NCBI GenBank assembly: GCA_014706295.1
Contig: JACSVZ010000016.1
Coordinates: forward strand, 3,949,168 to 4,013,167
Direction: 5' to 3'
Length of the DNA: 64,000 nucleotides
From: Lycocorax pyrrhopterus obiensis
Taxonomy: Eukaryota; Chordata; Aves; Passeriformes; Paradisaeidae
Below the pieces are notes generated by a model. The model searched no databases and had not been told where the DNA came from. It was given only the letters and a program-made list of their open reading frames with translations. A program made the translations under genes and the position numbers. Shown here piece by piece: positions 23,401 through 34,962 of this stretch (positions are counted from its first letter, which is position 1; each line of letters starts with the position of its first letter).

Positions 23401-26400
23401 CAACTTTCAAGGCAACTCTTTACGACAGTGAGCAGCATATGTAACCAAAGCTATCACCATTTATAGTGAGTCCTTGGCACTAAATGTACAGCACTTATTT
23501 TACTGCTTCTGGCTCATGCTGAGCTAAATTTAAAAGACAGAATAGGCAATTCCAGTTCTTATCGTGGGTGCTGTGCTTTTTTTTGGGTATCTGAACTGCC
23601 ACATGCCCCTTTTTGCTTGAAAACCGTGGCTTTTGTGTTGTCTTTGTTTAGTTTTCTTCATTCCCCAGTTATTATCAGGGGTTCAGTGAATACTGTACAT
23701 CACAGGCGGAAAGACACACTCTGGAGTCCCTGGCCACACTCACTCTTCCGTCTCCCTTTCAGAAATGTTACCTGTTCCTTATGTTGCCCATGGCCTCCCT
23801 CTTCCCAAGACACTGAGGCAAAGATCTTGAGCAGCATCTACCTGACTGAATACCTCACTGACCCCGGGGTTTGTTCGTATCTCTTCATGTTCTGGGTGCT
23901 GAACTAACATGTCTGGCTGTTCAGGACATCATCAGGGTGTCTCACAGTAGGACTTGAAACAGACTCCTGAAGACCTCTTTCCAGTGATCTCTCCAAAGTG
24001 GAATTCTCCCAGATGGAAGATTTCCTGTTGCCTATGAGGACATTCGCTCCCCAAAAACCATTTGGATGAATCCTTGAAGGCTAGCACCTTTTAATTTACT
24101 TCAGCTGATGATTAAAATCGTGTTCTTTCCAAAATACGCTTTGCTTCCACATGCTCTCCTGCCGGCTGCATCCAGACACTTCCGTATCAGTGGATAATGC
24201 CTCTGGTGCCAGTCATCTCTCATACCCTGCCTCACTGAGCCCTACCAAAACTGTGACTAGTCTGGCTGTTGGGGAGCAGATGCCACGGCAGTAAAGATGC
24301 TGTGCTTCATTCTGTATTTTAACACTTGCTGTGAACAGGGCCCTGAGTGCCTGAGAGTCCCAGTCAAGGAAAGGCTGCCTGAAAGGCTACCTTCTGCCTT
24401 TCAGTGCCTTGCACGTGCAAATAGCTGGACCAGAATGCCTAATGCTTTCTAAAACACCTCAGACTTGGAGGTGCCTCAGGCACCAGTTTCAAGCCACAGA
24501 ACTATCAGGACAAGTGTCTCAGTGAGAATCACTGCTGCTCCTTTGGTCTGTTACTTTTCCTGCAGTGGGTTGGTTTGGGTTTCTGTGAGCACGTTTCGTT
24601 GACTAAAAATTGGTCCCTAAAAACAAATAAAGAAACTCTGGAGTGGGGCAATGCACCAGACTCCTTGCGAGCTGATAGGACCCGTTTATGCTGGGCCTTG
24701 CAGAGAGCACACGTGTTGACAGAAGGTAGAACACCACCTTTTAGTTCAGTCTCACTTGTCATCACTGCATTTTTCCTGTTTTCACTCTGAGACTTCCTTG
24801 GAAAAAATCTTCCTCTGACTTTTGTAAGGATGACTGCTAAGAGAGCATTTTGAGACTCTCCTGCTGTGACAACTGCCTTCAACAGCCCTTTCACAAAACC
24901 AAAAGAACAAATGCATTTCAAAAGAGCTTCATTTAACTGCTTCCTTTGAAAAGTTTGTAAATGTTACTTTTAGTGTTTAGCTCCCAAAGGTCAATTCTTT
25001 CTTTTCTCTTAGAAACAAAATTGGCCAGCTAGGGAGAACAGATGGTGTAAAACTGGATATGGGACTTTGCCACTTCTCATTTGATGGCAGGACTTCCAGG
25101 CCGCTGGCTAAATGGCTTGCACCAACAGCCTCTTCCTTCTGAACTCCAGCATTTGGCGTTGAGCTATCTCACCAGTTCCTGCTGCCCTGGTATTGCCTCT
25201 GCTGAGAATACTTGATAGAAATATCTGGAATTTACTTCTATGCTATTTTCTAGAGGCATCTGCCATCTTTGAGGATTGTCAGTTGTGTTATTCCTTCTGA
25301 CAGCTCTCATCTATCCATCCTCAGCGGGCTGTTATAAGTTTGTTTCCCATGACAATCCTTTCTAGTGACATTTTACATGCATATTATTTTCTCCAGAAGT
25401 TTGCATGCAAAATTTCGTGGTAGAATGACTCTCTGCAGCTGAACTGGTGCGTTAAGCTGGGAAAGTGGTGTGTATAAGGAAAATGCACTCCTAGGCGATG
25501 ACTTTAACTGGTGCTATGACTGGGTGCTGCTATCTTTCCATTCACAATTTACTGTACAAATGTCTTTTGGTTCTGCAACCCTTAAACACATAGGAAAGAG
25601 ACAACTAATTTGCATGGGTGATCTTATGAAAGCCATCTTTGTAATTAAGTGCAAACTGTGATTTCATCCACTGCCAGTGTATTATGCCACTTCAATAGGC
25701 TTTCATTTCATTACTAGAAGTCAAGATTCCCTTATTAAACTTTTCTATTAAAACAGAGCGAGAAGGAGCTTCCAAAGTCCACATTGCTTCTGCTATGTCA
25801 CTTTTATTATAATTTAATGTACATAGACAAATAAGATATCCCGTTGTGTTTGCCTATGGGTGTTAAACATGCCCTTGAAACCAAAGGCAAAAAAAAGCAT
25901 AATAAAAAATACCGTAGCAAGACAGCCTGGTGGCACAGCTTCCATTCTTGGCTCTGTGAAGCAAGGTGTTGAAGACTGAAGGATTTTGAGAGGCTGAGAA
26001 CATCCTCAGCAAACTGCCTATGGGTAAAATCCATTCCTGGCTCGTGAGCTGGGCTGAGTTTACAATGAGATAAGCTAATAGCAAATCTCTCTCTGCAGCT
26101 GAGCGGGCTGCTGTCAGCCATAACCTTGGGACAGAACTGCAGTACTTCAGGTTGCACAGGAAGCTTTAACCTAAGGCTTTCTGTACTTTGACAACCTAAA
26201 GAGGAACAGGTATTTCAGTGGGACTGTGCTTATCTGCTGGAACAGATACTTCAGTGGTGCTCTGGTCATTGCCTGAGGTGGTATGCTGAACACTCCTGGT
26301 GCTCTTAGGAAACACTAGAGAGAAAGTTGGAATGGATATGTCAGGCAGACCACTTGAAAATGGGAGAACAGTAAGAGAGTATTTGTGATGCAGGACAATG

Positions 26401-28282
26401 CAGGTCAAACTCACATGAGCTGTAAATGTCTGTGTGTTTCTCTCTAGAACTGTGTGGAAAAGAGCTGTTCTGTGCCAGGTGTGGGAATTACAAAATCTCT
26501 AAAGTTGAAAATAAAATACAAATGATTTGAAGTGCCCACTGAAGGTGAATAGTGTTAGTGGTGGGACACCTGCTCCTTGGTACCTGGGAGCATATGAACC
26601 AGTGCCTTTCCACATGGTGGGCTCTGCTAGAGGTATGGATTCTTTTTTCATCCCATTTCACTATTCTTGGCTGATGACTAGTGATTAAGATTAGTGAGGT
26701 CCTTTCAAGCATTTCTCCTACCTTTCATATCTCTTAAAGAAGGGAGAACATCACGTTCTTTTGTCATGTTTTACCTCCCCTGTGTTGCTCCTGCTTAATA
26801 AAGCTAGTGCAATTAAAGGGTGAGAATTTGATCCTCGTGGAGAATCTCTACTGTGCCATATTTCCTTGTGGCTGCCAGGAATGATCAGCCTCAAGTGGCT
26901 GGAAGTTGTGCAAAGCTGAGGACAGACAATAGCAGAGATCCTGATGTGGATATTGTTGATCCAAGGCTTGAGATGCAGTTGGAATTTTCTCATAATGCAA
27001 AATGGAAGCACGGATATTTCCAAGGATGACAGAGTGGCTTGCTGGGGTTCTTGAAAATATTTTTCTGCTAAATTAACTTTCTGTCCTCTGTGGACTTGAC
27101 TAAAAGAACAGTTCATAATATATCCTAGAAGTAAAAAAGTAATCTTCTTGAAGCCTGTTTGTCAGCAAAACTCTAAAAGCAGCAATTAAAATTACTCTGA
27201 AATATTGGGGGAAAACTCCAGACTTGCTGCTCATGACTGAGCTTTAATTCATCCTTTTTTTTCTATATTGAAGAGGTGGGACCTTTCTTAGATTGATTTT
27301 TTTCCATTCTAAATGTTATGGAATTATTAAGCAACTTTTGAGAGTGCACTAAATTTATGGCCATTATTTTCTAATGAATTCTGGTTGAACTGACAACTTT
27401 AATCAATTCTACCTTTCAGAAATATAAATAGGAAGGAGAAAGAAATAAATAATGTTTTGACCACAAGGCAATGCAGCATTTGGAAATGAAGCTTGAAATG
27501 TCCAACTAAGTTGCATTAATGAAATATCAGGTGTTGAGTTTGTAACCCTGGCTGGGACGTCATGGAACCCAGTGCTGGCATGTGGAGACTGTCTTGGAGA
27601 TTTCCTTTAATCTTCCAAGCTGGCAGGGTATGAAAGATTAAAATGCTCTGGATCTACCAGACTTGCCACCTCTAGTTCAGGCTAGTTATTAATGTGCTAT
27701 GTGGACAGCAATACTTTATTAATTGTATTGCTGGCCAGTGATCAATGTGACAAGCTTAGCAAAGAGCACGGTTATTCATCAGAGAGTTGTCAAGTAGTAA
27801 TTGCCCTCATATGCATTAGAATAAGGCAGTGTGAGAGTCAGAATGGGTGTGCTTTTATCATTTTTAGGGGCAGGTGTCAACAAAATTTAGATCTGCTAAG
27901 GTACTAGTAAACAAATAAATAAATTGGAAAGGCATTTACTTGCTCTGATACTATCATAGCATTACAAAGCAAGACAAAGGGTCATACTTTAACAGCATTT
28001 ATATTTTTAAATGGTTTTTAAAGTGTTTTCAACAAATTCTTTTCTGTATACACTGTTATCAGTTACACTTTTGTAAGGGCAGGCACAGGGTTTGCAGTTC
28101 TGTCCTTATAAAGAAAAATGGAATAGTTGAGATGTAATTTTGTAGCTGTTCTTTAGACTATAAAATGTACGATTGTGCAACCATTGTTACAAGCAGAATT
28201 TATTTAGATCTGCCATGACATTCTTTCACCTTTTGTGGGAAAGCACATCAGTAATAAAATGTCAATGCTTTTCTTTCTGCAG
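17429..28282. other. Unique non-coding sequence with a splice-like segment at 19.7 kb
   Basis: No gene recognised. A plus-strand splice-bracketed segment, 19,710-19,872, has acceptor TTCCTTTACAG and donor CACG|GTAAGTT. It is overlapped by an equally good minus-strand pair (19,824-20,009), which shows how easily such pairs arise by chance. A diverged 36-bp tandem duplication lies at 26,203-26,274, both copies beginning GGAACAG. The segment 20,160-20,470 is locally GC-richer with a 102-codon plus frame but no domain. I see no CR1, LTR or SINE here. Confidence 0.5.
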
Positions 28283-28355
28283 AGGTGAAGACTTACACTT
28301 TTCACCAAAGGCTGCTGTTTTAGAGGTTGTCAGAAGCACTGTGGAAGTGGCAAAG
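28283..28355 (+). other. Candidate coding exon (73 nt), single open frame
   Basis: The acceptor has a clear pyrimidine tract (GCTTTTCTTTCTGCAG ending at 28,282) with a plausible branch region upstream. The donor is AAAG|GTAAGGC. Of the three frames only one is open: one leading base, then 24 codons reading GEDLHFSPKAAVLEVVRSTV and on through EVAK, ending in phase 0. The residues look helix-forming and protein-like, but I cannot assign a family. An intact frame over 24 codons is expected about a third of the time by chance, so the case rests mainly on the two good splice sites. The CR1 copy 500 bp downstream on the other strand is unrelated. Confidence 0.22.
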
Positions 28356-28852
28356 GTAAGGCTGAATGTGTAATCTCTGTCCTGGTCCCTGCTGTACCTG
28401 ACAGTATTAAACTTTCTCACATTATGTGTTTCCCCCATCATTCAAAATACCTCGTACTTCAGCTGTGGTGCTGGCACAGGCTGTCTGCTGGATGCAGTGC
28501 TGCTTTGCACATGTATGTGAGTAAGTGCCTTGCCTTGTAGCATCAATTGTCGTGGAGCTTTGTGTTTCAATTTATGTTTAATACATGCACAAACAGGACT
28601 CATCTTTTAGAATGCATGCTATCTGCATTTTGTTTTGCTTTTACTGTGCTTGCTTTGTTTTCCTGAGTTCCTGAGAACTTATTGAAGATTTAGAGTGAAC
28701 CTATCCCAGAAGTTAACATTTCAGAATATAGCTGAGGCTAAACCTGGCTGTAAATGATAGCTTATTTATCATGCACCTTCACAATGGTGTGTTAGGCTGG
28801 TTCTCCAGGCCTTCCATCTAACACTTTTCAGATTGCTGAACTCGGTAGAAGT
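28356..28852. other. Unique spacer between candidate exon and CR1
   Basis: Single-copy AT-rich sequence with T-rich stretches. No gene, repeat or regulatory feature that I can support. Confidence 0.5.
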
Positions 28853-29212
28853 AATCATAGAATCATAGAATGGGTTGGGTTGGAAGGGACCTTGACAATC
28901 TTGTTCCACTGTGGGGGCAGCCACAGCTTCTCTGGGCAACCTCTGCCAGGATCTCACCACCCTTATAGTCAAGAATTTCTTCCAGATATCTAATCTAAAC
29001 CTTCTCTATTTCAGTTTGAAGCCATTCTCCCTTGTCCTGTCTACATGCTCTTGTAAAAAGCTCCTCTCCATCTTTCTTGTTGGCTCCTCTTCAGGTACCA
29101 AAGGCCACATTGATGCCACCATGAAGCTTCCCAGACTGAACAAACCCAACCTTTCCTCATAGCATGAAAGCAGGGTGTTCCATCCCTCTAATCGTCTTGG
29201 TAGCCTTCCACT
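28853..29212 (-). mobile_element. CR1 LINE 3' end (3' UTR), with intact tail
   Basis: On the plus strand this begins with the reverse complement of the CR1 terminal repeat (AATCATAGAATCATAGAATGG). It continues through the conserved TTGGGTTGGAAGGGACCTTG and then the family's 3' UTR/ORF end: GCAGCCACAGCTTCTCTGGG, a CTCACCACCCTTATAGT stretch, and TTTGAAGCCATTCTCCCTTG. It fades out near 29,212 in the sequence equivalent to the CR1 'GTGGCCTTCC' region. Compared with the usual order, a block of several tens of bases between the tail and GCAGCCACAGC is missing (around 28,895-28,915). The copy is 5'-truncated, non-coding and old enough to carry many substitutions. Confidence 0.92.
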
Positions 29213-30631
29213 TAATAATAATGGATTGAGGTCAGAGATGGGCTGAATTCTGGAATAAGGTAAGATTTGCTGAAAAATAGAGCACTTTGGTAGGGAAGGA
29301 TGAGCAAAGGACAGCCAGTATTGAGGCTATTAAAAGGAAAGCTGACAGTGTATATAGCTTAGACTTGCTCATGATAGTCCGTGGCCTGTGTGATAATGAG
29401 ACCTGTTCAGATTGGATTTCCTGGGCATTCAACAGCATTGTTTTTAATGATCTCATCTGGAATTTCCGCTTCTGCCTTGCTAGTCAAAATGATCTCATCT
29501 AAATACTGAGGAAAGTGCTGATAGAGACCACTTTATCACACTCCTAATGCATGTTATCAAGATAAGAGAAATAAAATGTTCTGAAAGTAGGTATGAGAGA
29601 TTCTTTGTCCAATTTCAAACCCACACAAATAGACAAGGGTGAAACCATTAGTGTGATCAGCTTAGAAAGAAAATGAGCAGTGAATGTGAAGTGGGAGGAA
29701 GGAGAATTCATTTATGGAACACACTGAAGCATCAAGCAGAGGACTGTTTAGGCATTTCTGCTCTTTCTGGTAAGATGAGGCACAACTGCTGGAAACTCTC
29801 TCATGCTTCACAGTGTAAGTGTATATTTTTATTGTATATGATACAAGGCAGCCAGTGTTTTATTACTTAAAGAACAAACTCAGCCTTAGACAAAAATCTT
29901 AATCCACACATGTGGGAGGGGATTGTCAAGAAGAAATATTCTGAACAGCAGAATCTTGCAAAGACTCAGTGTATAAATTAGGAAAGCCTCATCTCAGCTT
30001 GCCCAGCATAAGTGTGAGCAGTACTCAAGGCATGCAGTCATCACTGCAACCTGTGGCAAGACAATTAACTTGACAAAAGTGTTCTTTGCAAGTTCTCTGC
30101 AATCTGTTTTTTCTAGTAACTCATTCAAATGTAATTTGGTTTAGCCACGTTCTGACATCCAGCCTTGAAATTCTTTGCCTCAATGCCTGAAAAATTTTTT
30201 GACAGCCTTACAGTCTGCTTTGAGAAGTGTCAGATCAGCTGCTATAGTTTCTCTTGTTCCCTGATTCCTCCTCATCATGGTGTTTGCCTACAGTTTTTGA
30301 TACTCTGGCCAGTGTTGGTGTGGTCTGCAGAGCACAGGAATCTAAGGCTGAGTATCCTGGCATTTGTATGTCACAGTAAATTAGAGGACTTAAATCAGTG
30401 CAGTTTTAAAACTAAATGTTCCAGTATTCTGAAATAGGAGAGTGAATTTGTTTCACCACTTATGTTTGCTGTAGACAGGTTTTATTCTGTTCTCTGTTGA
30501 GTTAAACTGGGGCCTTTAACCCTTGAATAATGGAGCAGTCGTCAAAGAGTTTTGAGGAATAAACACGGTAGCTTGATAGTAATGCCTGAGCAGACAAAGC
30601 TTTCAAATTGACCAGTGCTGTCATCTGTTTT
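29213..30631. other. Unique non-coding sequence
   Basis: No gene recognised. A 13-base word (AATGATCTCATCT) occurs twice within about 50 bp (near 29,447 and 29,489), a minor local duplication. Frames of 65-90 codons on both strands have no recognisable domain. Confidence 0.5.
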
Positions 30632-30696
30632 AATATTTCATGGAATATTTGCTGAAAAATAGAGCCATTCATATTCCATGAAATATTTCATGGAAT
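30632..30696. repeat. Inverted-repeat cluster: 17-bp stem plus overlapping 24-bp perfect palindrome
   Basis: The 17-mer AATATTTCATGGAATAT at 30,632-30,648 is matched exactly by its reverse complement at 30,671-30,687, with a 22-base loop between. The second arm overlaps a perfect 24-bp palindrome at 30,673-30,696 whose half is ATTCCATGAAAT. The 65 bp can therefore fold in two mutually exclusive ways: arm 1 with arm 2, or arm 2 with arm 3. Three copies of the palindromic word TTCNNNGAA (STAT-dimer-like) fall at 30,637-30,645, 30,674-30,682 and 30,687-30,695. No transposon family is recognised, and I see no target-site duplication. Confidence 0.9.
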
Positions 30697-32164
30697 GAGG
30701 GGGAGCTTTTCATACCCTGTGGACACAGGCAGACCCCCAGCATGTTTGTGCTTGTGTTGCACGTGGATGTAAGCAAGGGTGTGATGTTACATGAGGAAAT
30801 GTTTTGTCTGTGTTCAAGATGTGTTGCCTTTCCTAAAGAGCACAGAACTGTGCTGAGCACTGAAGGTGAACAAATTAAAACTAAGCATATTTTTAAGAGT
30901 TAACCTTTTGTGTGGAATATGTGCACTGAAAACCTCATTTTCGGGCAGCTCACTGTAGGCAGGAGATGCAGAGGAAAATTCTTGTCTGATATTACACAGG
31001 AGATCGTATTGAATTTATCATCCCTTTGCTCTGCTCTTTTGATCCTTAGATTTTCTTTAGCTAAAGGTTATGGCTTTTAATGATAAATTTAGATTCTATA
31101 ATACATAGCTGGAGACACCAAGCAGTCAGGGCCTTGAGGACATACGTGGGGATTACTATGTAATATTTTTTCTCTCAGGATATTTTTAACTGTATTTTTT
31201 TTTTTGTCCTGAGATAGAGATTAAAAATTCTCCAGGCACAGTTCTCTTCCTGGACATCAGGAATTGATAACGTGCCCTTTGAATAGTGAACCCCATCCAG
31301 ACGTGAGACGAAATTCAGGGCGGTCCAAGATGCTTCACTTAAAAATATGTAAACTCCTGAACTAAAGGTGGGGTGGAGAACTGAAGCCTTGAAAACGACA
31401 GCTGTGTTTTATTTCTCCCCACTATGCACAGGCTACAGCTATTTCAGTTTTCAGCATCATGCCTGACCATTGTAGTGCTTGACAACAAATAACCTTCCAA
31501 CCCAGCTGGAAAAAACCGGCATTTGATGGCATTTTCCTTCAGTAAGCAGAGGGAGCTTGGTAGGCCACCTGACCAGCTCCGGGTAAAGTTCAGCTGAGGG
31601 ACTTTTGTATGATCTTTCTGCTGGAAAGCACAACAGAAGAGGAAAGGTTGTGTGCTGTCAGAAGTCCTGTGGGTCAGGCAAGGCACTAAACAAGTTGCTG
31701 AATGTGTCAGTTGTAAAAGGTCAGATTTTGATCTGTTAATCTGGTGTGAGTTGGAGTTTTTCATTAAATTAAATTCTTACAAACATCTTACTCAGTTTTC
31801 TTAATTACATGGAGTTTGAGGTATACTTGGTAAATATTTCTAAAGCAGTATCTGCTCAGATAGGCCTGATTCAAACAACTTGTCAGCTGCACTTCAAACC
31901 TTTTTCCTTAAGTCTGCCTCCAATGTCTTTTGCAGTGTGGATTTAGTGTGACCCTCCAGGTGACACCAGCACATGGCATGGCTGTCCACAGCAATTCTCT
32001 CTGGCATTGTCTCTTCTGTTTCCTTCTGTTAAGCTTTTTCATCTGCTGCTACTGAGAGTTTCAGACTTGGAAGAATGTGGGTTCATTCTGCCTCTGGTAT
32101 TATACACTCACACCTCTATATGTGCTATATAGTTTGGCCAAAATCCTGCTGGAACTCAATCGGC
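30697..32164. other. Unique non-coding sequence
   Basis: No gene or repeat family recognised. A T-rich run lies near 31,195-31,206. The 106-codon minus frame at 31,444-31,764 has no motif I recognise and is probably chance. Confidence 0.5.
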
Positions 32165-33015
32165 CTAGTGCCACAAAAGGCAGTAAATGTAAATACACAG
32201 CAGCAAAAGGAGGGCTAAGGATAATCTCCCATCTTTATTGGATGCAGAGGAAAATATAGCGGCAAAGGATGAGGAAAAGGCTTGAGATACTTAAAGCCTT
32301 CTTTGCCTACTTTAATAGTAACACCAGTTTTTGTCCAGGCACACAGCTCCCCAAGAGGCAAGACAGGGACAGGGAGCAGAACGAAGCACCATAATCCGGG
32401 GGGGGGAATGCTCAGTGACTTGCCACATCACTTAGACACACACAGGTCTGTGGGGCAGGGTGGGATTCTCCCAAGGGTACTGAGAGAGCTGGTGGGAGTG
32501 CTCACTGTCCATCATTTACCAGCAGTCTTGGCTACTGGGGAGGTCTTGGTTGACTGGAGGTGAGCAACTGTGATCCTTATCTACAGGAAGGGCCAGAAGG
32601 AGGATCTGGGGAGCTACAGACTTATCAGCCTGACCTTGGTGTTGGGGAAGGTTGTTTAGTCTGGAGAAAAGGAGGCTCAGGGAGGACCTTACTGCTCTCT
32701 ACAACTACCTGAAGGCAGATTGTAATGAGGTGAGGGTCAGTCTCGTCTCCCAAGGAACAAGTGACAGGACAAAAGGAAACAGCCTCAAGTCGCACCTGGG
32801 TTTAGATTGGATACTAGAAAAAAATTGTTCATGGAAAGGGTTTTCAAGCATTGGAACAGTCACCACCCCTGGAGGGATTTAAAAGATGTGTAGATGTGGC
32901 ACTTGGGGATATGGGTTAGTGATGAGCTTGGCTGTGCTGAGGGAAAGATTTGACTTGATGAACGTAAGGGTGTTCTCCAACCTAAAGGATTCTGTAATTC
33001 TGTATGTGTGTGTAT
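32165..33015 (+). mobile_element. CR1 LINE, internally deleted: ORF2 part fused to the 3' UTR and tail
   Basis: From about 32,165 the sequence follows CR1 ORF2 between the endonuclease and reverse transcriptase: AAAAGGAGGGCTAAGGATAA, then ACTTAAAGCCTTCTTTGCC and CCAAGGGTACTGAGAGAGCT. It reaches the start of the RT domain (ATCTACAGGAAGGGCCAGAA, then GAGCTACAGACTTATCAGCC). At about 32,650-32,658 it jumps from GTTGGGGAAGG directly to TTGTTTAGTCTGGAGAAAAG, which belongs to the 3' end of ORF2. The rest of the RT, including the catalytic YADD/FADD region, is absent. The 3' part then runs normally through GGAGGCTCAGGGAGGACC, TTTAGATTGGATACTAG and CACCCCTGGAGGGATTTAAA to the tail GGATTCTGTAATTCTGTA. 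The element is dead and non-coding. A run of nine G lies inside it at 32,398-32,406. Confidence 0.93.
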
Positions 33016-33080
33016 GTATATACATATGTATGTATTTATATGTGTGTATATATATGTGTGTGCGTGTATGTATATATGAA
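33008..33080. repeat. TG/TATG microsatellite grown from the CR1 tail
   Basis: Directly after the CR1 terminal ATTCTGTA repeats is about 70 bp of alternating pyrimidine-purine sequence (TGTGTG, TATGTATA, TATATATG, TGTGTGCG mixtures). It probably expanded from the CR1 tail or a slippage-prone end. The alternation makes it a potential Z-DNA-forming tract. The open frames across it on both strands (tyrosine/valine/cysteine-rich, or histidine/isoleucine/threonine-rich) are artefacts of the repeat. Confidence 0.9.
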
Positions 33081-34962
33081 TTAGACTTATTTCCTCATAC
33101 ACTAAGCTTTGTGTTTCCCTTTTGGAATATTTCTTTCTATTTTGCAGTGCCATAGTGTATAGATGTGACAACTGAGATCAGGAGCTGTCTGCTTTGGTAC
33201 TTTGCAGAAATCCACAGTATGTCTTGAGTTCACTCCAGGTGAGAGAAAGAACACAGTGAAAGAAGTGTAACCCCTTGTTAGGAGAGTAGAGGTTATGCCA
33301 GGGAGAAACAAAATGCTCTGTCCAGATTTAAAAAATATACAACCAAATGTCAGATGTTTCTGACCCATCCTCGTGCCCAAGCCACAAAAGAAGACTTCTT
33401 TAATGTCTTGTTTGATCCATATACAGTCCTACTTGGTGTCTTAAGTCATGCTTATATTAATATCACTCTAAGATTAGCAATTTCCTGAAGGAATATTTGA
33501 ATTGCATATCATAGACAATTAATAGAAAAGTCTTTTTGTGGTGCCTTTCATCTCAAGAGTCTGAGAATTTTTTAGTTTTGAAAAATGAAGATGAAAAAAT
33601 GTCCTTTTTCTGGTCTTTTTAAGCTTTACTGTATTAAAGAGCTCTTGTGGTTGGCATCGCACCATTAAAAAGTCAGAAGCTGATAGCCACGATATTTCAT
33701 GTGTGGTAGGCTTTACAACAAATTACAACACTGACTGCTGAGACTATCTAAGTTGCTGGAAAAATGGATTTAATTGTCCATTCTGAAACTATTTCCAGGA
33801 TCAAATAGAATTTCTTTAACTACACATGCTCTTTATAACCCTGGTTCAATTCCGTTGCAGTAAATCTGAGGGGAGAGCAGCACGGCAAGCTAAAAACAGC
33901 GCGGAGGTTTTATAGCACCAACATTAAACTATATGTCATCTTGGAATTAAAGTACTGGGCTGAAAGGTTTTCTACTCACAATGATTTGTTACTACGTGGA
34001 TATCTAATTTGCATTTTAAAATCTCTTCCTGCCCAACAGCCAGGGGCATGGTGTGTATGTGTGGAGGGGAGTGTGTGTGTGGAGGGGTGTGTTTCTTTGT
34101 GACCTCCAGTGGCCTTTTGAATTTTGTCTTGCTCAGGTTTGAAGAAGTTACTCCCATTTCGTGAGAGCTCTGTTTGGTTGCTGTCACCAGCTACATAAGC
34201 AATTAAATGACAAATAGGGACAAAATAAGAATTAAGCACAAAAAGACTAATCATTGCTGTTTTACAGTCCTTACTGGACTTGATTTTCAATGTGTGTTCA
34301 TATATGAAATTAGTACAGATACTTCCATTTTGTACTGGTTTTAGTGGTTGCTGGAGATTCAAGGCAATAGAAGATTTGGCCTCTTACACTGATTCTGGAA
34401 TATATAAACATTTTGACACTTGATGTTTGTAAAGCCCAATGGTAAAGGGCATTGCTCTCTCTGTAAGTTACATATGCTTGCATGCAAGTTGCCTGGAATG
34501 GGAAAGGTGCTTTCTTCCTTATGTCAGAGGAGCCTGAAAAAATGCTTTTGTGCAGCCTGGCTGATTCTCTTTCCAGTTCTGATGCTCCTGGCTCATTACA
34601 CCAGCCTTAGGCAGTGAGCTGCTTCCCATGTCGCGCTCAGGTGCATGTCTTGGGTTTAACTGGCTTTCGGCTTGTGAGTGCCCAGCTTGGTGGTGCAAGA
34701 GGTCTCGTTCTCCCTTGCTGCTTATTAAGGTTGTGCAGCTCCTAAGAGGACTTCTGTGGGTGAGGCCTCGAGCCTGCAGGTCTGTGACAGGGGGCTGTTG
34801 CCCCCACATAACCTTTTGTTGTACTCAGCAGTGCTCCGAACACGTGCAGCGGCTCTCAGCATCATGCACCAAAGTTTTTTCCTGAAGTAACTCAAAAGTG
34901 AAGTGTCTGAGGGTGTGATTTCCCTTTTTCAGCTTTGGAATGAGCAAGGTGACTGAGATGCA
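33081..34962. other. Unique non-coding sequence with a GT-rich patch
   Basis: No gene recognised. A G/T-rich low-complexity patch (GTGTGTATGTGTGGAGGGG repeated loosely) sits at about 34,050-34,092. A splice-like pair at 33,148-33,238 has an excellent acceptor (TTCTTTCTATTTTGCAG) and a CTCCAG|GTGAGA donor, but all three frames are closed. Several 60-130 codon frames around 33,970-34,360 overlap the GT-rich patch and are low-complexity. Confidence 0.5.

Noticed and set aside
32860..33171. 103-codon minus-strand ORF with His/Ile/Thr repeats
   Set aside because: Produced by the TG/TATG microsatellite.
33148..33238. Splice-bracketed 91-nt segment
   Set aside because: All frames closed, and it sits right after a microsatellite whose composition favours pyrimidine tracts; kept only as a note.
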